Origin: Aegilops tauschii subsp. strangulata
Taxonomy: Eukaryota > Streptophyta > Magnoliopsida > Poales > Poaceae
DNA: 64,000 nt
Reading direction: 5' to 3'
Assembly: GCF_002575655.3 (NCBI RefSeq)
Contig: NC_053040.3
Span: 153,389,148-153,453,147, forward strand
Part shown: piece by piece, positions 45,052 to 56,760 of the stretch
How positions within the stretch are numbered: the first letter of the stretch is position 1
Layout: each line of letters starts with the position of its first letter
Notes under the pieces: model-generated
Databases searched by the model: none
What the model was told of the DNA's origin: nothing
The model's input: only the letters and a program-made list of their open reading frames with translations
Program-made: the position numbers and the translations under genes

Positions 45052-46345
45052 ATGAGGATCCGTTGTCGATCTCGTCATCCCGCCGGATCAGCCGCCCCGT
45101 CCTCCACCTCCAAGGAGCTGCCCCGACGTTTGCCTCGTCTATCGCGCCACCTCAATCCCCACAGCGCCGTCTTGACCTGGCCCACCGGAACCGCAGCACC
45201 CTCACCAATTCCTCCGATGAAGCCGAGGCCAACTCGGCGCCACCAAGGAGGTTCTGCACTCACCGCTGCATTTTATCTTTTATTCGATCTCACGGGGCTG
45301 CCGGTGCTTGATATCGAGCAGACATGGTGTGTCTCCATCGACGGCGCCGTCGCCGGCCACATCATCCACGGCGTCTCTCCCCCATGTCGTTGCTTCCTCG
45401 GCGGCAACTTCCACAATGGCACTAGCTGCAGCTGCTCCGGCTCTCGCTCGCGCTGCGGCTCTGTTCTTGCTATCGGTCGCGCTGCTGCACTGCTCCTGCT
45501 TTCGTTCGTGCTGCTGCTCTGCTCTTGCTCTCGCTTGCGCTGCTGCTGCTGCACGACCTCCGGCAGCTACAGGAGTTGCTGCTTTAGCACTCGCTCGCGG
45601 TGCTACTGCACGACTTGCTTTCTGCTAGTGCGTTCCCTGCTCGAGCGTCTGCTGATTTAGATCACTGCTTCTCTGCTACTAGTGCTCGAACGCCCTAAAC
45701 ATCTATTGTAATGCTCTGTTACTAGTTCAATCAGTTTTGACAGTAAAATTCAGTTTTGACTGTGAAGTTCATTTTCTTCAGTTAAGTTCAGAGTGAACAG
45801 TACTTACAGCATCTGTCGGAGCGGCCGTGGCGCGGCTGATGGGTTTTACATCTAGCACTTTTTGGTGATGTATTTTACATCATCTATTGCAGATGATATT
45901 AGGGTCCCACTTCAGATTAACGTTGTCCGTCTTGTCATGCTTCAGCCTCGTCGCCGTACACCTTAGCGGAGCTACTCCAACGATGGAACCGTCCATCACA
46001 ACGGAGCAGTACCCTCGGCGCCGTTTCCAGAGGCCTCGGATCTTCTTCACCGCCTCCGACAGTCAGACCAGCATCATCACCATCCTCCATGTCCAACCCA
46101 ATGATGCTGAGGTCCACAAGGCTATGCCAAAGAGGTTGTACACTCGTCGCATCACTTTGTTTCTCCATTCCTCTGTTCTTCCAATTCATGTGAGCCAAAC
46201 ACCCAGGTTGACTGAAATCCTATGTTTCCAAATGCTCTATTTTGCACGTGCATTCCTATCCTATTCCTATGTTTTTCCTGTCCCTGCGTTTATAGAATCC
46301 TCCAATTCTAAGGAGCCCTTACAGATTTACTTCATTTTCAGATAG
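45052..46345 (+). pseudogene. candidate 5' exons of the CACTA-2 tandem-exon gene
   Basis: Overlapping frames start at 45052 (Ser/Arg/Pro-rich) and 45063 (PPQSPQRRLDLAHRNRS). A Cys/Ala-rich repetitive stretch (CTGCTG-type) fills 45430-45620. A further exon-like frame at about 45940-46130 reads SGATPTMEPSITTEQYPRRR and QPNDAEVHKAMPKR before a GAG/GTTGTA donor-like site. Codon phase between pieces cannot be settled by eye, and a TAG interrupts the next piece (46456). It may be the start of the accessory protein whose last exon is at 49518. Function unknown. Confidence 0.3.
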
Positions 46346-46889
46346 GCGTCAAAGAAAACTCTGTGTGTTATGTCCTGCTCCTGCCATGCCGTCATCCACC
46401 CCACCTGAGGTGCACCATCGACAGAAGCGTTCACTGCAGCAGAGATCCCCCCTATAGACTTCCTTTCGCCGCCTCAAATCATCTTCCCCGTTGCCGGCAG
46501 CCACGCCAACTGCATTACCATCATCGACTGAGCAGATGAACCTGATGACTACACAGTTCCGGAAGAGAGGTCGTAGTCTTTTGTGTTTGCTTACATTATA
46601 CATCGGTTATTATTACCTGCTACTTTATCATTCAATCTTGAGTTTTGAATTGCCCATGGGTCTCATATCGAGCCAGCAACGAATAGTATCTGTCTACTAT
46701 CTGGTTCATCTGGGGTCTTCTATGTGGTTCATGTTGGGTGGGCAACAAACAATAGATGATCCATTGTCTATCTTTTTAAACTGAAGCTATAATCTACCTG
46801 CTATCATTAGTTTTGGATCCATCCACTCGTTTGCTACCATCAGTCTTGATTTTTGCATGCACCCCTTAGGCCTTACAAAATCTAACTAT

Positions 46890-48990
46890 TTTTTTATTAT
46901 GCATGTCAGATATTGTACACAATCGTACTAAACATGTAGAGAAAAAGAGAAGACCATTGCGTGCGAATATAATGTCATGCAGACGCCGCTCCATGGTGGG
47001 CGAAGTGGCCCCCCTCATGCATTTCCAGATTGTATTCCAAAGGAAGATAACTGTTCAGATGGAGATTCAGAAGGAGCCGACCACGCCTGTTTACCACCTG
47101 AGGTGTTTGCTCTAACCTGGCATGCTGATGTTGGTCATATCATGCATATGGCGCCTTGCATTGCTTACATTATACATCTTATATGTCATCAGCTTAATTT
47201 AGATTTGCTTTGTGTGAATGCCACCTGTTTGGTTTCTATATCATACTCCCACCATTCCTAAATATTTGTCTTTTTAGAGATTTCAACAAGTGACTACATA
47301 CGGAACAAAATGAGTGAATCTACACTCTAAAATATGTCTATATACATCCGTATGTGGTAGTCCATTTGAAATCTCTAAAAAGACAAATATTTAGGAACGG
47401 AGGGAGTATATGGGAATTATGCAATGCCATCTTCTTTAGCCAGGCATCATATACGTGAATCATGCAATGCCATCCTGTTTAGCCAGTCATCGTATATGTG
47501 AATTGTATTGTGCCATATTTTTTTCCATAATGTATTCCATTTGTCAACATTGTTTATACATTCATCTACTCTTCCTGTGCATCAGCCATTTGAGTCGGTC
47601 ATGGGAAAATCTGGAGTGAAGACAAGGTCTTCTGAGCAGTCAGTGCTACCTATCGATGCAGATTTCTAGCTGGTTACAGATAGCTCCTCAGAGGAGGATT
47701 CAGAGAGAGATGACCAGTCGTATTCCCCCACCCCCCCCCCCGAGGTGCATGCTCTAACTTGGCTGGGTTATATTGCTCATATCATGCATATGGTGTCTTG
47801 CATTGCCATGCCATCTGCTTAGATTACACATGCTTTGTGTGAATGCCTCCTGTTTTCTTTCTATATCAGATATGTGAATTATGCAATGCCATGATTTTCA
47901 GCCAGTTATCATATATGTGAATTATGCACCGCCATGGAGCCAGGCATCATATATGTGAATTATCTCATGCCATCTTTTTTTTCATTACGTATTCCATTTG
48001 TCGACAAACTGTGTATATTGAACTACTCTTCATGTGTATCAGCCATTTGAGCCGGTTATGGAAAAATCTGGAGTGAAAACAAGGTCTTCAGAGCAGGCAA
48101 TGGTACCTGTTGAAGCATATATCTCGATGGTTACAGGGAGCTCCTCAGAGGAGGATTCAGAGACAGATGACCAGTCCTATATCCCACCTGAGGTGTATGC
48201 TCTAAGTTGCAATGTTTATATTTCTCATATGATGCATATGGTGTCTTGCATTGCTTAGTTTAGACATCAGATACACAATATTGAATTCTATCTGCTTAGT
48301 TTAGAGATCATACATGCGAGTGCTAGCTGCTTAGTATATGAATCAATTATGTCAAGTATATCATGCCATCCTGTATACTTAGACAACATGTTTGTGAATT
48401 ATTTCATCCCAACCTATTTTAGAAAGACATCATATAGTTCTGTCATGTCATCCTGTTTAGGTACTCATCATATGTTGAATTATGCCATTATATCCTGTTA
48501 AGTTATCCATCATATATCTGAAACTGTGTCATGCTATCCTGTTTAGTTAGGCATCATATATGTGAAGTTGTGTCATGCTGTCCTGTTTGGTTAGACAACA
48601 TATATGTGAATTACCACATCTGTCTATCATACAATGTCTGTACGTTCAATTTCTTTTCTTGTTTATCAACCATTTGAATTGGAGGGGGTGATGGCAGTAT
48701 CTAAGGGAGCAAAAACCCGTTCTTCACAAAAGACAGTGCTACCCGTCGATGCAGATAGAACCATGGTTGTACTGGCCCACAAACTAGCCCCACCACACAT
48801 AATCGAGACTCTTCCAGATTGCGCACTTACACTGTTGGGCAGAGAACCAGCTACAACCCATCTAACCGCAACCCCAGCGGATAGTAACCCACTTATAGTT
48901 GACAAAGCACCATGTCCACCACAGAGTACCCCACATGAGCAGTTTGTAAAGCTACTGCAGTGCCCAAAGCACGAAGACCACCACAGCTAA
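46890..48990 (+). pseudogene. tandemly repeated exons of the CACTA-2 gene
   Basis: Three or four related exon-like blocks occur at about 46904-47131, 47584-47815, 48043-48258 and 48665-48990. Blocks 2-4 open with (C/G)ATCAG/CCATTTGA or its decayed form and encode PFE-x-VM-x-KSGVKTRSSEQ, then an acidic serine run (SSSEEDSETDDQS) and PPEV(F/H/Y)AL. Block 2 has a TAG at 47667-47669, and block 4 has lost the acceptor AG (CAA). The intervening sequence has many copies of CATCATATATGTGAATTATG-type text. No recognised domain. The acidic serine run would suit casein-kinase-type phosphorylation, which is inference. Confidence 0.4.
47246..47406. mobile_element. Stowaway-type MITE, 161 bp, in an intron of the tandem-exon gene
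   Basis: CTCCCACCATTCCTAAATAT and ATATTTAGGAACGGAGGGAG form the ends. TA flanks at 47244-47245 and 47407-47408. The halves are near-perfect inverted repeats through TTTTTAGAGATTTCAA. Confidence 0.85.
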
Positions 48991-49517
48991 CCCAAACTCC
49001 ATGTTTAAAGCAGAAGAGCAACTGTTCTCAGGTCACATTCCGTAGCTATGGTCCATACTCCTTTGCGGTTGCATCACTGTATTTACTCATACCAACTACT
49101 TTCGAATTCGAAGGATCCAATTGAAACTCCAATGGCGCAACAAGTATGTTTTAAACCTATTTCTTTAACTGGATTGCTGTTCTAACTTGTTGCTCTATGT
49201 TGATTTCAGTTTAAGTTGTATAAACAGTTATGTTCTCATGTGATGCACATTACAAGTGCTGCCAATGTTGTGTAGTTTCTCACACTTATATTCTGTCTAT
49301 GCTGCTGTGTCTTAAAAATATATGAGTTGAACTGTGTCTCTATCTTGATTAGGGAACATAAGCTAGAATGATATGGACAATACAGTGACCATAGTACATA
49401 GATATATGTTTGTTTCATGCTGTTATCCTGTCCACCTTACTACTGAACCGGTTTACCGAAATGAGTTTCGTATACTACAAGCTAAACCTGTGATGTGTCT
49501 GCTTGTTTCTCTTGTAG

Positions 49518-49955
49518 TATGCAAACAGAATATTGGAGAAGAGCACCCCACTATGCAATGGTAGAGAAAGTAATGCAGATAAGGTTCAAGATAGTGAGAC
49601 AACCCTGTTGGTCTCCAAGAAAGGTGATAAAAACGATCTTGTAGACAGTGAGAAAACCCCACAGTCATGCGTTGATGTAGTGTTCGAGTTACTGGCCAGT
49701 ATCGCCGGCACAAGCTCTTCGAACTCGCTGCCTGAATCACTTCGGCTTCTCCAGTCTCAGCTACAAGCTGAAAGGCATCAGTCAGCTATGCTGCGGCAAG
49801 AAGCCGAAGGACTGAGGAAGTCCCTACAGAATTCAGATGCGTACTTTCTTGTGCAACAGCAAGCGCTGGAGGATTTAAGCGCCAAACAAGAGAAAGTTAA
49901 TAAGCTTGCTAAGCATCTTGCCAGCATTATGGGTACCCAGGATATTGTTTCTTGA
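49518..49955 (+). CDS. terminal exon of the CACTA-2 tandem-exon gene, coiled-coil protein
   Basis: The acceptor TTGTAG ends at 49517. The frame runs YANRILEKSTPLCNGRESNA to TGA at 49953-49955, about 145 codons. The N-terminal half is polar with VDVVFELLASIAGTSSSNSLPE. The C-terminal half is a strong coiled coil (LQSQLQAERHQSAMLRQE, then LSAKQEKVNKLAKHLASI). It resembles the helical C-terminal part of CACTA accessory proteins, but I cannot confirm identity. This exon is uninterrupted while upstream exons carry stops. It lies 270 bp before the GGGCC subterminal zone, as expected for the last gene of a CACTA element. Confidence 0.5.
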   Translation, partial: YANRILEKSTPLCNGRESNADKVQDSETTLLVSKKGDKNDLVDSEKTPQSCVDVVFELLASIAGTSSSNSLPESLRLLQSQLQAERHQSAMLRQEAEGLRKSLQNSDAYFLVQQQALEDLSAKQEKVNKLAKHLASIMGTQDIVS

Positions 49956-50219
49956 ACTCTTCTAAAGTGGTTTCAGTTCTGGACTTGTTTTGCTGCGGCG
50001 TTTATATGCTGCTTTGTTCCCTATATTTGCACTGGTGGCGAACTTTGATGCCCAGTGGATGTAATATGTGTAATAGCCATGATAGCCTAGCATAAGTTGC
50101 TTACTTATTTATTTCCTTGTTGTCTTGTTTATTTGTTTGCTTGTAGTCCGTGCAGTTCTTTTTCCGCGGTTTGCTAGTGGCTGCAATAATCTATTTTTTA
50201 AAACTAGGCCACAATAACC

Positions 50220-51080
50220 ATGGGCTAATATTTACTGCAGTGACACTGGGCCTCCTACGGCCGTAGAAACAGTGGGCCTTCTACGGGCCGTCGAAACAGT
50301 AGGCCTTCTACGGGCCGTAGAAACAATGGGCCTTCTACAGGTCGTATCATCAATGGGCCTTATACGGGCCGTATGATCGATTGGCCAAACATGGGCCAAT
50401 AACTGGCCGCATTATGGCCGTAAACGGGCTAGAGTTGGAATCGTCCGTTCATGGGCCAGCCATAACGGGCCATCGTTAATAGGCCGTATTTGATGACGCT
50501 ATGAAAACAGCCCAACGTATTAACGGACCACAAACGGGCCGACTGTAACCACGGGCTGAATTTGGCCCACAAGCAGAAAATAACAGTAACGGGACGTAAG
50601 TAAACGAATGCTGGAAATGAGCCCAAGAATAAATGGGCTCTGAGAAGGCCGAAAGATAACATGGGCTGGAAACAGCCCAACGGAATAACGGGCCGTTAAT
50701 GGGTATAAAGTGATACACCGTTCATTACGGGCCAGTTTCACCACGGGCCGTTAATGGGTGTAAAGTGATACACTGTTCATTACGGGCCAGTTTCACCACG
50801 AGCCGTTAATAGGCCAAGAGTTACATAGGGCCTCATATGGGCCGAAAGACGTCATGGGCCATACGTGGGCCAGAAGTGAAAACGGGCTGGAATCATATTG
50901 GATGGCCCAGATGACGCTACTGGGCCTAATTCGGATAGGGCGTAACGGGCCTTGGGTTAGCGGGCTGTAAATGGGCTATATGCGAACAGGCCGTTAATAG
51001 GCTTTCCATGGGCCGGCCCGCCACCTTTTGACCAAGTCAAACGGGCCGGCCTTTTCACAGGAATGGGCCTCTGTTGGGCC
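50220..51080. repeat. 3' subterminal repeats of CACTA-2, GGGCC-rich
   Basis: Dozens of GGGCC/GGCCC words at 10-40 bp spacing, often as ACGGGCCGT or ATGGGCC. At 50700-50810 a 60-bp unit (GGGCCAGTTTCACCACG) occurs twice. They differ wholly from the CTGTTCATCC field at the other end, so the two ends have asymmetric binding-site arrays. Confidence 0.7.
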
Positions 51081-51484
51081 GTGCCACGTGTCGACGTATC
51101 ATAGGCGCCTTCTGTCCAATGAGTGGATGACATCTGTCCCAACGATGAGCCGACACATGCTCCTCCAGCCAATGATGATTTTACACGTGGAAAATCCCCA
51201 TTGGTCGGGACTGTTAACGGGTTATCGGATCCAAAACCCGACCCGATAGCTTAACGGTGTTCCGTTATGGTGGATGCCACGTGTCGGTCACCCTTGACGA
51301 AAGCACTTATGTGACGCGCGATTTATCGTCATGGAAGTGGACACTTCCGTGATGATAATTTTGGTAATGTCATGGAACACTTCTACGACAGCACAGGTAT
51401 GACTATCTTGATTCTGTCATAAATTTGTCATGGATGTACATGCATGACAAAAAACGCGACCTACTGTGACAAACACGTATCATC

Positions 51485-51509
51485 ACGGAAGTGTATTTTT
51501 TTTGTAGTG
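51485..51509 (-). repeat. right terminal inverted repeat of CACTA-2
   Basis: The complement reads CACTACAAAAAAAATACAC then TTCCGTGATGA, matching the left end. The next bases CTG (51510-51512) repeat 27893-27895. Confidence 0.85.
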
Positions 51510-52357
51510 CTGGCAGGCCCCCGGTGCCCATCTTTTGCTATATGAAGGGTTTTTACCTGGAAAAAAATAGGAGGAAGCTTTCGGGACGAAGTGCCGCTGT
51601 CTCGAGGCGGAACTTGGGCAGAACCAATCTAGGGCTCCGGCGAAGCTGTTCTGCCGGGGAAACTTCCCTCCCGGAGGGGTAAATCATCGCCATCGTCATC
51701 ACCAACGATTCTCTCATATGTTACCTGTGGCTTGCTAGTAGTGTTGATTACTCCTTGTAGTTGATGCTAGTTGGTTTATTTGGTGGAAGATCATATGTTC
51801 TGATTGTTAATGTTGTTTAATACTCCTCTGATTATGAACATGACCACGCTTTGTGAGTAGTTATGGTTGTTCCCGAGGACATGAGAGAAGTCTTGTTATA
51901 AGTAAGCATGTGAATTTGGTATTAGTTCGATATTTTGATGAGATGTATGTTGTTTCTCGTCTTGTGGTGTTATGTGAACGTTGACTACATGACACTTCAC
52001 AAAGATTTGGGACTAGGGGAAGGCATTGGGAAGTAATAAGTAGATGATGGGTTGCTAGAGTGACAGAAGCTTAAACCCTAGTTTGTGCGTTGCTTCATAA
52101 GGGGCTGATTTGGATCCATATGTTTCATGCTATGGTTAGGTTTACCTTAATTCTTCTTTCGTAGTTGCGGATGCTTGTGAGAGGGGTTAATCATAAGTGG
52201 GACGCTTGTCCAAGGAAGGGCAGAACCCAAGCACCGGTCCACCCACATATCAAATTATCAAAGTAACGAACGCGAATCATATGAGCATGATGAAAACAAA
52301 CTTGACAACAATTCCCATGTGTCCTCGGGGGGCGCTTTGCTTTATATAAGAGTTCGT
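51510..52357 (+). repeat. older Athila LTR, right part
   Basis: Colinear with 52697-53637 of the younger LTR (CGGGACGAAG, AGGGCTCCGG, GAGAGGGGTTAATCATAAGT). It continues the fragment at 27745-27895, has a deletion of about 100 bp near 51719, and stops at AGTTCGT where the younger Athila element begins. Its missing 3' end should lie right of the window. Confidence 0.85.
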
Positions 52358-53879
52358 TGATACGTCCATTTTGCATCATGCTTTTATATTGATATTTATT
52401 GCACTATGGGTTGTTATTACACATTATATCACAATACTTATGCCTTTTCTCTCTTATTTTATAAGGTTTACATGAAGAGGGAGAATGCCGGCAGCTGGAA
52501 TTCTGGACTGGAAAAGGAGCAAATTTTAGAGACCTATTATGCACAACTCTAAAATTCCTGAAACTTCACGGAGAATATTTTTGGAATATATAAAAAATAT
52601 TGGGTGAAGAAAATACCAGAGGGGGGCCACCAGCCAGCCACAAGGGTGGAGGGCACGCCCTACCCCCTAGTCGCGCCCCCCGTCCTTGTGCCCCCCCTGG
52701 CAGACCTCCGACGCCCATCTTCTGCTATATGGTGTGTTTTGACCTGGAAAAATTCAGAAGGAATCTTTCGGGACGAAGCGTCGCCGTCTCAAGGCGGAGC
52801 CTGGGTAGAACCAATCTAGGGCTCCGGCGGAGCTGTTCTGCCGGGGAAACATCCCTCTAGGAGGGGGAAATCATCGCCATCGTCATCACCAATGATCCTC
52901 CCATCGAGAGGGGGTCAATCTCCATCAACATCTTCACCAGCACCATCTCCTCTCAAATCCTAGTTCATCTCTTGTATTTGATCTTGGTCCCAAAACCTCA
53001 GAGTGGTACCTGTGGGTTGCTAGTAGTGTTGATTACTCCTTGTAGTTGATGCTAGTTGGTTTATCCGGTGGAAGATTATATTGTCATATCCTTAATGATA
53101 ATTAATACTCCTCTTATCTTGATCATAATATGATTTGTGAGCAGTTACGTTTGTTCCTGAGGACATGGGAAAAGTCTTGTTATAAGTAATCATGTGAATT
53201 TGGTATTCATTCGATATTTTGCTGAGATGTATGTTGTCTCTCCTCTAGTGGTGTTATGTGAACATCGACTACATGACACTTCACCATTATTTGGTCCTAG
53301 GGGAAGGCATTGGGAAGTAATAAGTAAATGATGGGTTGCTAGAGTGACAGAAGCTTAAACCCTAGTTTATGTGTTGCTTCGTAAGGGGCTGATTTGGATC
53401 CATATGTTTCATGCTATGGTTAGGTTTACCTTAATTCTTCTTTCGTAGTTGCAGATGCTTGTGAGAGGGGTTAATCATAAGTGGGAGGCTTATCCAAGGA
53501 AGCGCATCACCCAATCACCGGTCCACCCACATATCAAATTATCAAAGTAACGAACGCGAATCATATGAGCGTGATGAAAACTAACTTGACAACAATTCCC
53601 ATGTGTCCACGGGAGCGCTTTGCTTTATATAAGAGTTCGTCTAGGCTTATCCTTTGCTACAAACAGGATTGGGCCACCTTGCTGCACCTTGTTTACTTTT
53701 GTTACTTGTTACCCATTACGAATTATCTTATCACAAAACTATTCGTTACCGATAATTTCAGTGCTTGTAGAGACTACCTTGCTGAAAACCCCTTGTCATT
53801 TCCTTCTGCTCCTCGTTGGGTTCGACCCTCTTACTTATCGAAAGGACTACGATAGATATCCTATACTTGTGGGTCATAA
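52358..53879 (+). repeat. 5' LTR of the younger Athila element
   Basis: Begins TGATACGTCCATTTTG and ends near GGGTCATAA just before the primer site; the expected terminal CA appears mutated, so the end is approximate. About 1.52 kb. It serves here as the intact reference for joining the split older LTR. Confidence 0.8.
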
Positions 53880-53890
53880 AGACTCTTTTC

Positions 53891-53903
53891 TGGCGCTGTT
53901 GCC
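53891..53903 (+). other. primer-binding site, tRNA-Asp type
   Basis: TGGCGCTGTTGCC differs by one base from the TGGCGCCGTTGCC site common in Athila-type plant elements. Confidence 0.75.
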
Positions 53904-53985
53904 GAGGAGTGAAGCGCCTTTGGTAAGTGGAATTTGGTAAGGAAACATTTATATAGTGTGCTGAAATTTACTGTCACTTGTTACT

Positions 53986-55002
53986 ATGGAAAATAATCCT
54001 TTGAGGGGCTTGTTCGGGGTATCTTCACCTCGACAGGAAGAGCAAAGAGTTGCTCCTCAAGCTACTGCACCTACTGAAAACATTTATTATGAATTCCCTT
54101 TGGGTTTGATAGAGAAACTGCTAGCTAATCCTTATGCAGGAGATGGAACATTACATCCCGATATGCACCTAATCAATGTGGATGAAGTTTGTGGATTATT
54201 TAAGCTTGCAGGTATGCCCGAGGATGTTGTCAAGAAGAAGGTCTTCCCTTTATCTTTGAAGGGAAAGGCATTGACATGGTATAGGCTATTGGATGATATT
54301 GGATCATGGAACTACAACGGACTGAAATTGGAATTTCATCATAAGTTTTATCCTATGCATCTGGTTCATCGTGATCAGAATTATATATATAATTTTTGGC
54401 CTCGTGAAGGAGAAAGTATCGATCAAGCTTGGGGGAGGCTTAAGTCAATGTTATATTCATGCCCCAATCATGAGCTCTCAAGAGAAATTATTTTTCAAAA
54501 AATTTATGCTCGGCTTTGTCATAATGATCGATCCATGCTCGATACTTCTTTTACTGTTTCTTTTATGAAGAAGACTATTGAATTAAAATGGGATTTATTG
54601 GAAAGAATTAAACGCAACTCTGAAGACTGGGAACTCGGTGAAGGTAAGGAGTCAGGTATAAACCTTAAGTTTGATTGTGTTGAATCTTTTATAGACACCG
54701 ACACTTTTCGCGATTTTAGCACTAAATATGGACTTGACTCTGAGATAGTATCTTCTTTCTGTGAATCATTCGCTACTCATGTTGATCTCCCTAAGGAGAA
54801 GTGGTTTAAATACCACCCTCCCATTGAACTTAAAGTAGTAGAACCTATTAAAGTTGAAGAAGAAATTATTACTTACATTGTTGATCCTTTTGTTCCTACT
54901 CCTTATATTGAGAAACCACCTTTTCCTGTTAGAATAAAGGATCATGCTAATGCTTCAACTGTGCTTTGTATGATTTATACTAGAACACCTACACCCTACT
55001 GA
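53986..55002 (+). pseudogene. Athila gag
   Basis: ATG at 53986, 338 codons. FPLSLKGKALTWYRLLDDIGSW and the following WGRLKSMLYSCPNHEL are the retrotransposon gag core. Gag forms the particle shell. The frame closes at TGA 55000-55002 after TPTPY, but the overlapping frame (PTDFLVLD) carries on, so a frameshift separates gag from protease. Downstream the protease end motif FGRPFLNT is visible near 55050. Confidence 0.8.
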
Positions 55003-55650
55003 TTTTCTTGTTCTTGATTCCCACAAGATAGTTTTTGTCCCATTATATTTGGTAGACCTTTCTTGAATACTGTTAATGCTAAGATAGACTGCAAGAAAGA
55101 TATTGTTACTGTTGGTTTAGCGGATATGTCTCATGATTTTAATTCCTCTAAATTTCGTAGATAACCCCATGATAAAAAATTGCCTTGTAAGGATGACATT
55201 ATTGGTCTTGCTTCTATTGTCGTGCTTCCTACTGATCCTTAGTATAATATTTGCTAGACCATGAAAATGATATGTTTATGAATGAAAGAAGGGAAATAGA
55301 TGAAGTATTCTTTAATCAAGGGCCTATTTTGCAACACAATATTCCTATTGAAATCCTCAGAGATCCTCCTCCACCCAAGGGTGATCCCGTGTTTGAGCTT
55401 AAACAATTACCTGATACTCTAAAATATGCCTATCTTGATGAAAAAGAAGATATATCTTGTTATTATTAGTGCTAACCTTTCAGAGCCTGGAGAAAAGAAA
55501 TTATTGAAAACTCTGAAGAAGTACCATGCCGCTATTGGATATACTATTGATGATCTTAAGGTCATTAGTCCCACTCTATGCCAGCACAAAATTAATTTGG
55601 AACGTGATGCTAAACCAGTTGTTGATCATCAATGACGGTTAAACCCTAAG
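55003..55650 (+). pseudogene. Athila protease remnant and linker to RT
   Basis: Fragments in two frames: a protease-end FGRPFLNTVNAKID near 55045-55090, then GDPVFELKQLPDTLKYAYLDEK up to about 55440, then a one-base shift into VIISANLSEPGEK. TGA at 55633-55635 replaces an Arg codon just before the RT. At least two frameshifts and two stops are seen. Confidence 0.65.
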
Positions 55651-56760
55651 ATGAAGGAAGTGGTAAGAAATGAAATACTAAAGCTTCTGGAGGCAGGTAT
55701 AATTTATCCTGTTGCTGATAGTCAGTGGGCAAGTCCTGTTCATTGTGTCCCTAAGAAAGGAGGTATTACTGTTGTTCCTAATGATAAGAATGAATTGATT
55801 CCACAAAGAATTGTTACAGGTTATAGAATGGTAATTGATTTTCACAAATTAAATAAAGCTACTAGAAAATATCATTACCCTCTACCTTTTATTGATCAAA
55901 TGCTAGAAAGATTATCTAAGCATACACATTTTTGCTTTCTATATGGTTATTCTAGTTTCTCACAAATACCTGTGTCAAAAGATGATCAAGAGAAAACCAC
56001 TTTTACTTGCCCTTTCGGTACCTTTCCTTATAGACATATGCCTTTTAGTTTATGCAATGCACCTGCTGCCTTTCGAAGATGTATGACTGCTATACTCTCT
56101 AATTTTTGTGAAAAGATTGTTGAGGTTTTCATGGATGATTTCTCCATTTACGAAACCTCTTTTGATGATTGCTTAAGCAACCTTGATCGAATTTTGCAGA
56201 GATGTGAAGAAACTAATCTTGTCTTGAATTGGGAAAAGTACCACTTTATGGTTAATGAAGGTATTGTCCTAGGGCATAAAATTTCTGAAAGAGGTATTGA
56301 AGTTGATAAAGCTAAAGTAGATGGTATCGAAAAGATGTCGTGTCCTAAAGATATCAAAGGTATAAGAAGTTTCCTTGGTCATGCTAGTTTCTATAGGAGG
56401 TTTATTAAAGACTTCTCTAAAATTTCTAGGCCTCTCACTAATCTCTTACAAAAAGATGTTCATTTTGTTTTTTATGATGATTGTGTAGAAGAATTTGAAA
56501 TACTTAAGAAAGCCTTGATTTCTGCTCCTATTGTCCAGCCACCTGATTGGAATTTACCCTTTGAAATTATGTGTGATGCTAGTGATTATGCTATTGGTGC
56601 TATTCTAGGACAAAGAGTTGATAAGAAAGTGAATGCTATCTATTATGCTAGTAAAACTCTAGACAGTGCTCAGAGAAATTATGCTACTATTGAAAAAGAA
56701 TTTTTAGCAGTTGTTTTTGCTTGTGATAAGTTTAGATCTTATATTGTTGATTCCAAGTAA
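55651..56760 (+). pseudogene. Athila reverse transcriptase and RNase H start
   Basis: RT motifs in order: PVHCVPKKGG, MVIDFHKLNKATRK, FGTFPYRHMPF, catalytic FMDDFS near 56126-56143, and FLGHASFYRRFI. RNase H starts near 56560 with IMCDASDYAIGA and keeps YASKTLDSAQRNYAT. The frame ends at TAA 56758-56760 within RNase H because of a base loss. Several substitutions at normally fixed positions (for example LYGYS where LDGYS is usual) remove catalytic residues. Confidence 0.8.

Larger units (their letters stand above)
27896..51509 (+). mobile_element. CACTA-2: complete giant CACTA transposon, 23.6 kb
   Basis: The left end CACTACAAAAAAAAGACAC (27896) and right end ...TTTTTTTTGTAGTG (51509) are inverted repeats. 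CTG is duplicated at 27893-27895 and 51510-51512, the 3-bp duplication expected of CACTA elements. Both flanks are one Athila LTR. Contents in order: 5' subterminal repeats, dead coiled-coil gene, dead divergent gene, DUF295 pseudogene, RING fragment, 0.47 kb tandem array, tandem-exon gene, 3' GGGCC-rich subterminal repeats. No transposase is recognisable, so it is probably mobilised by a partner element. Private insertions are at 31320, 42424 and 47246. Confidence 0.85.
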
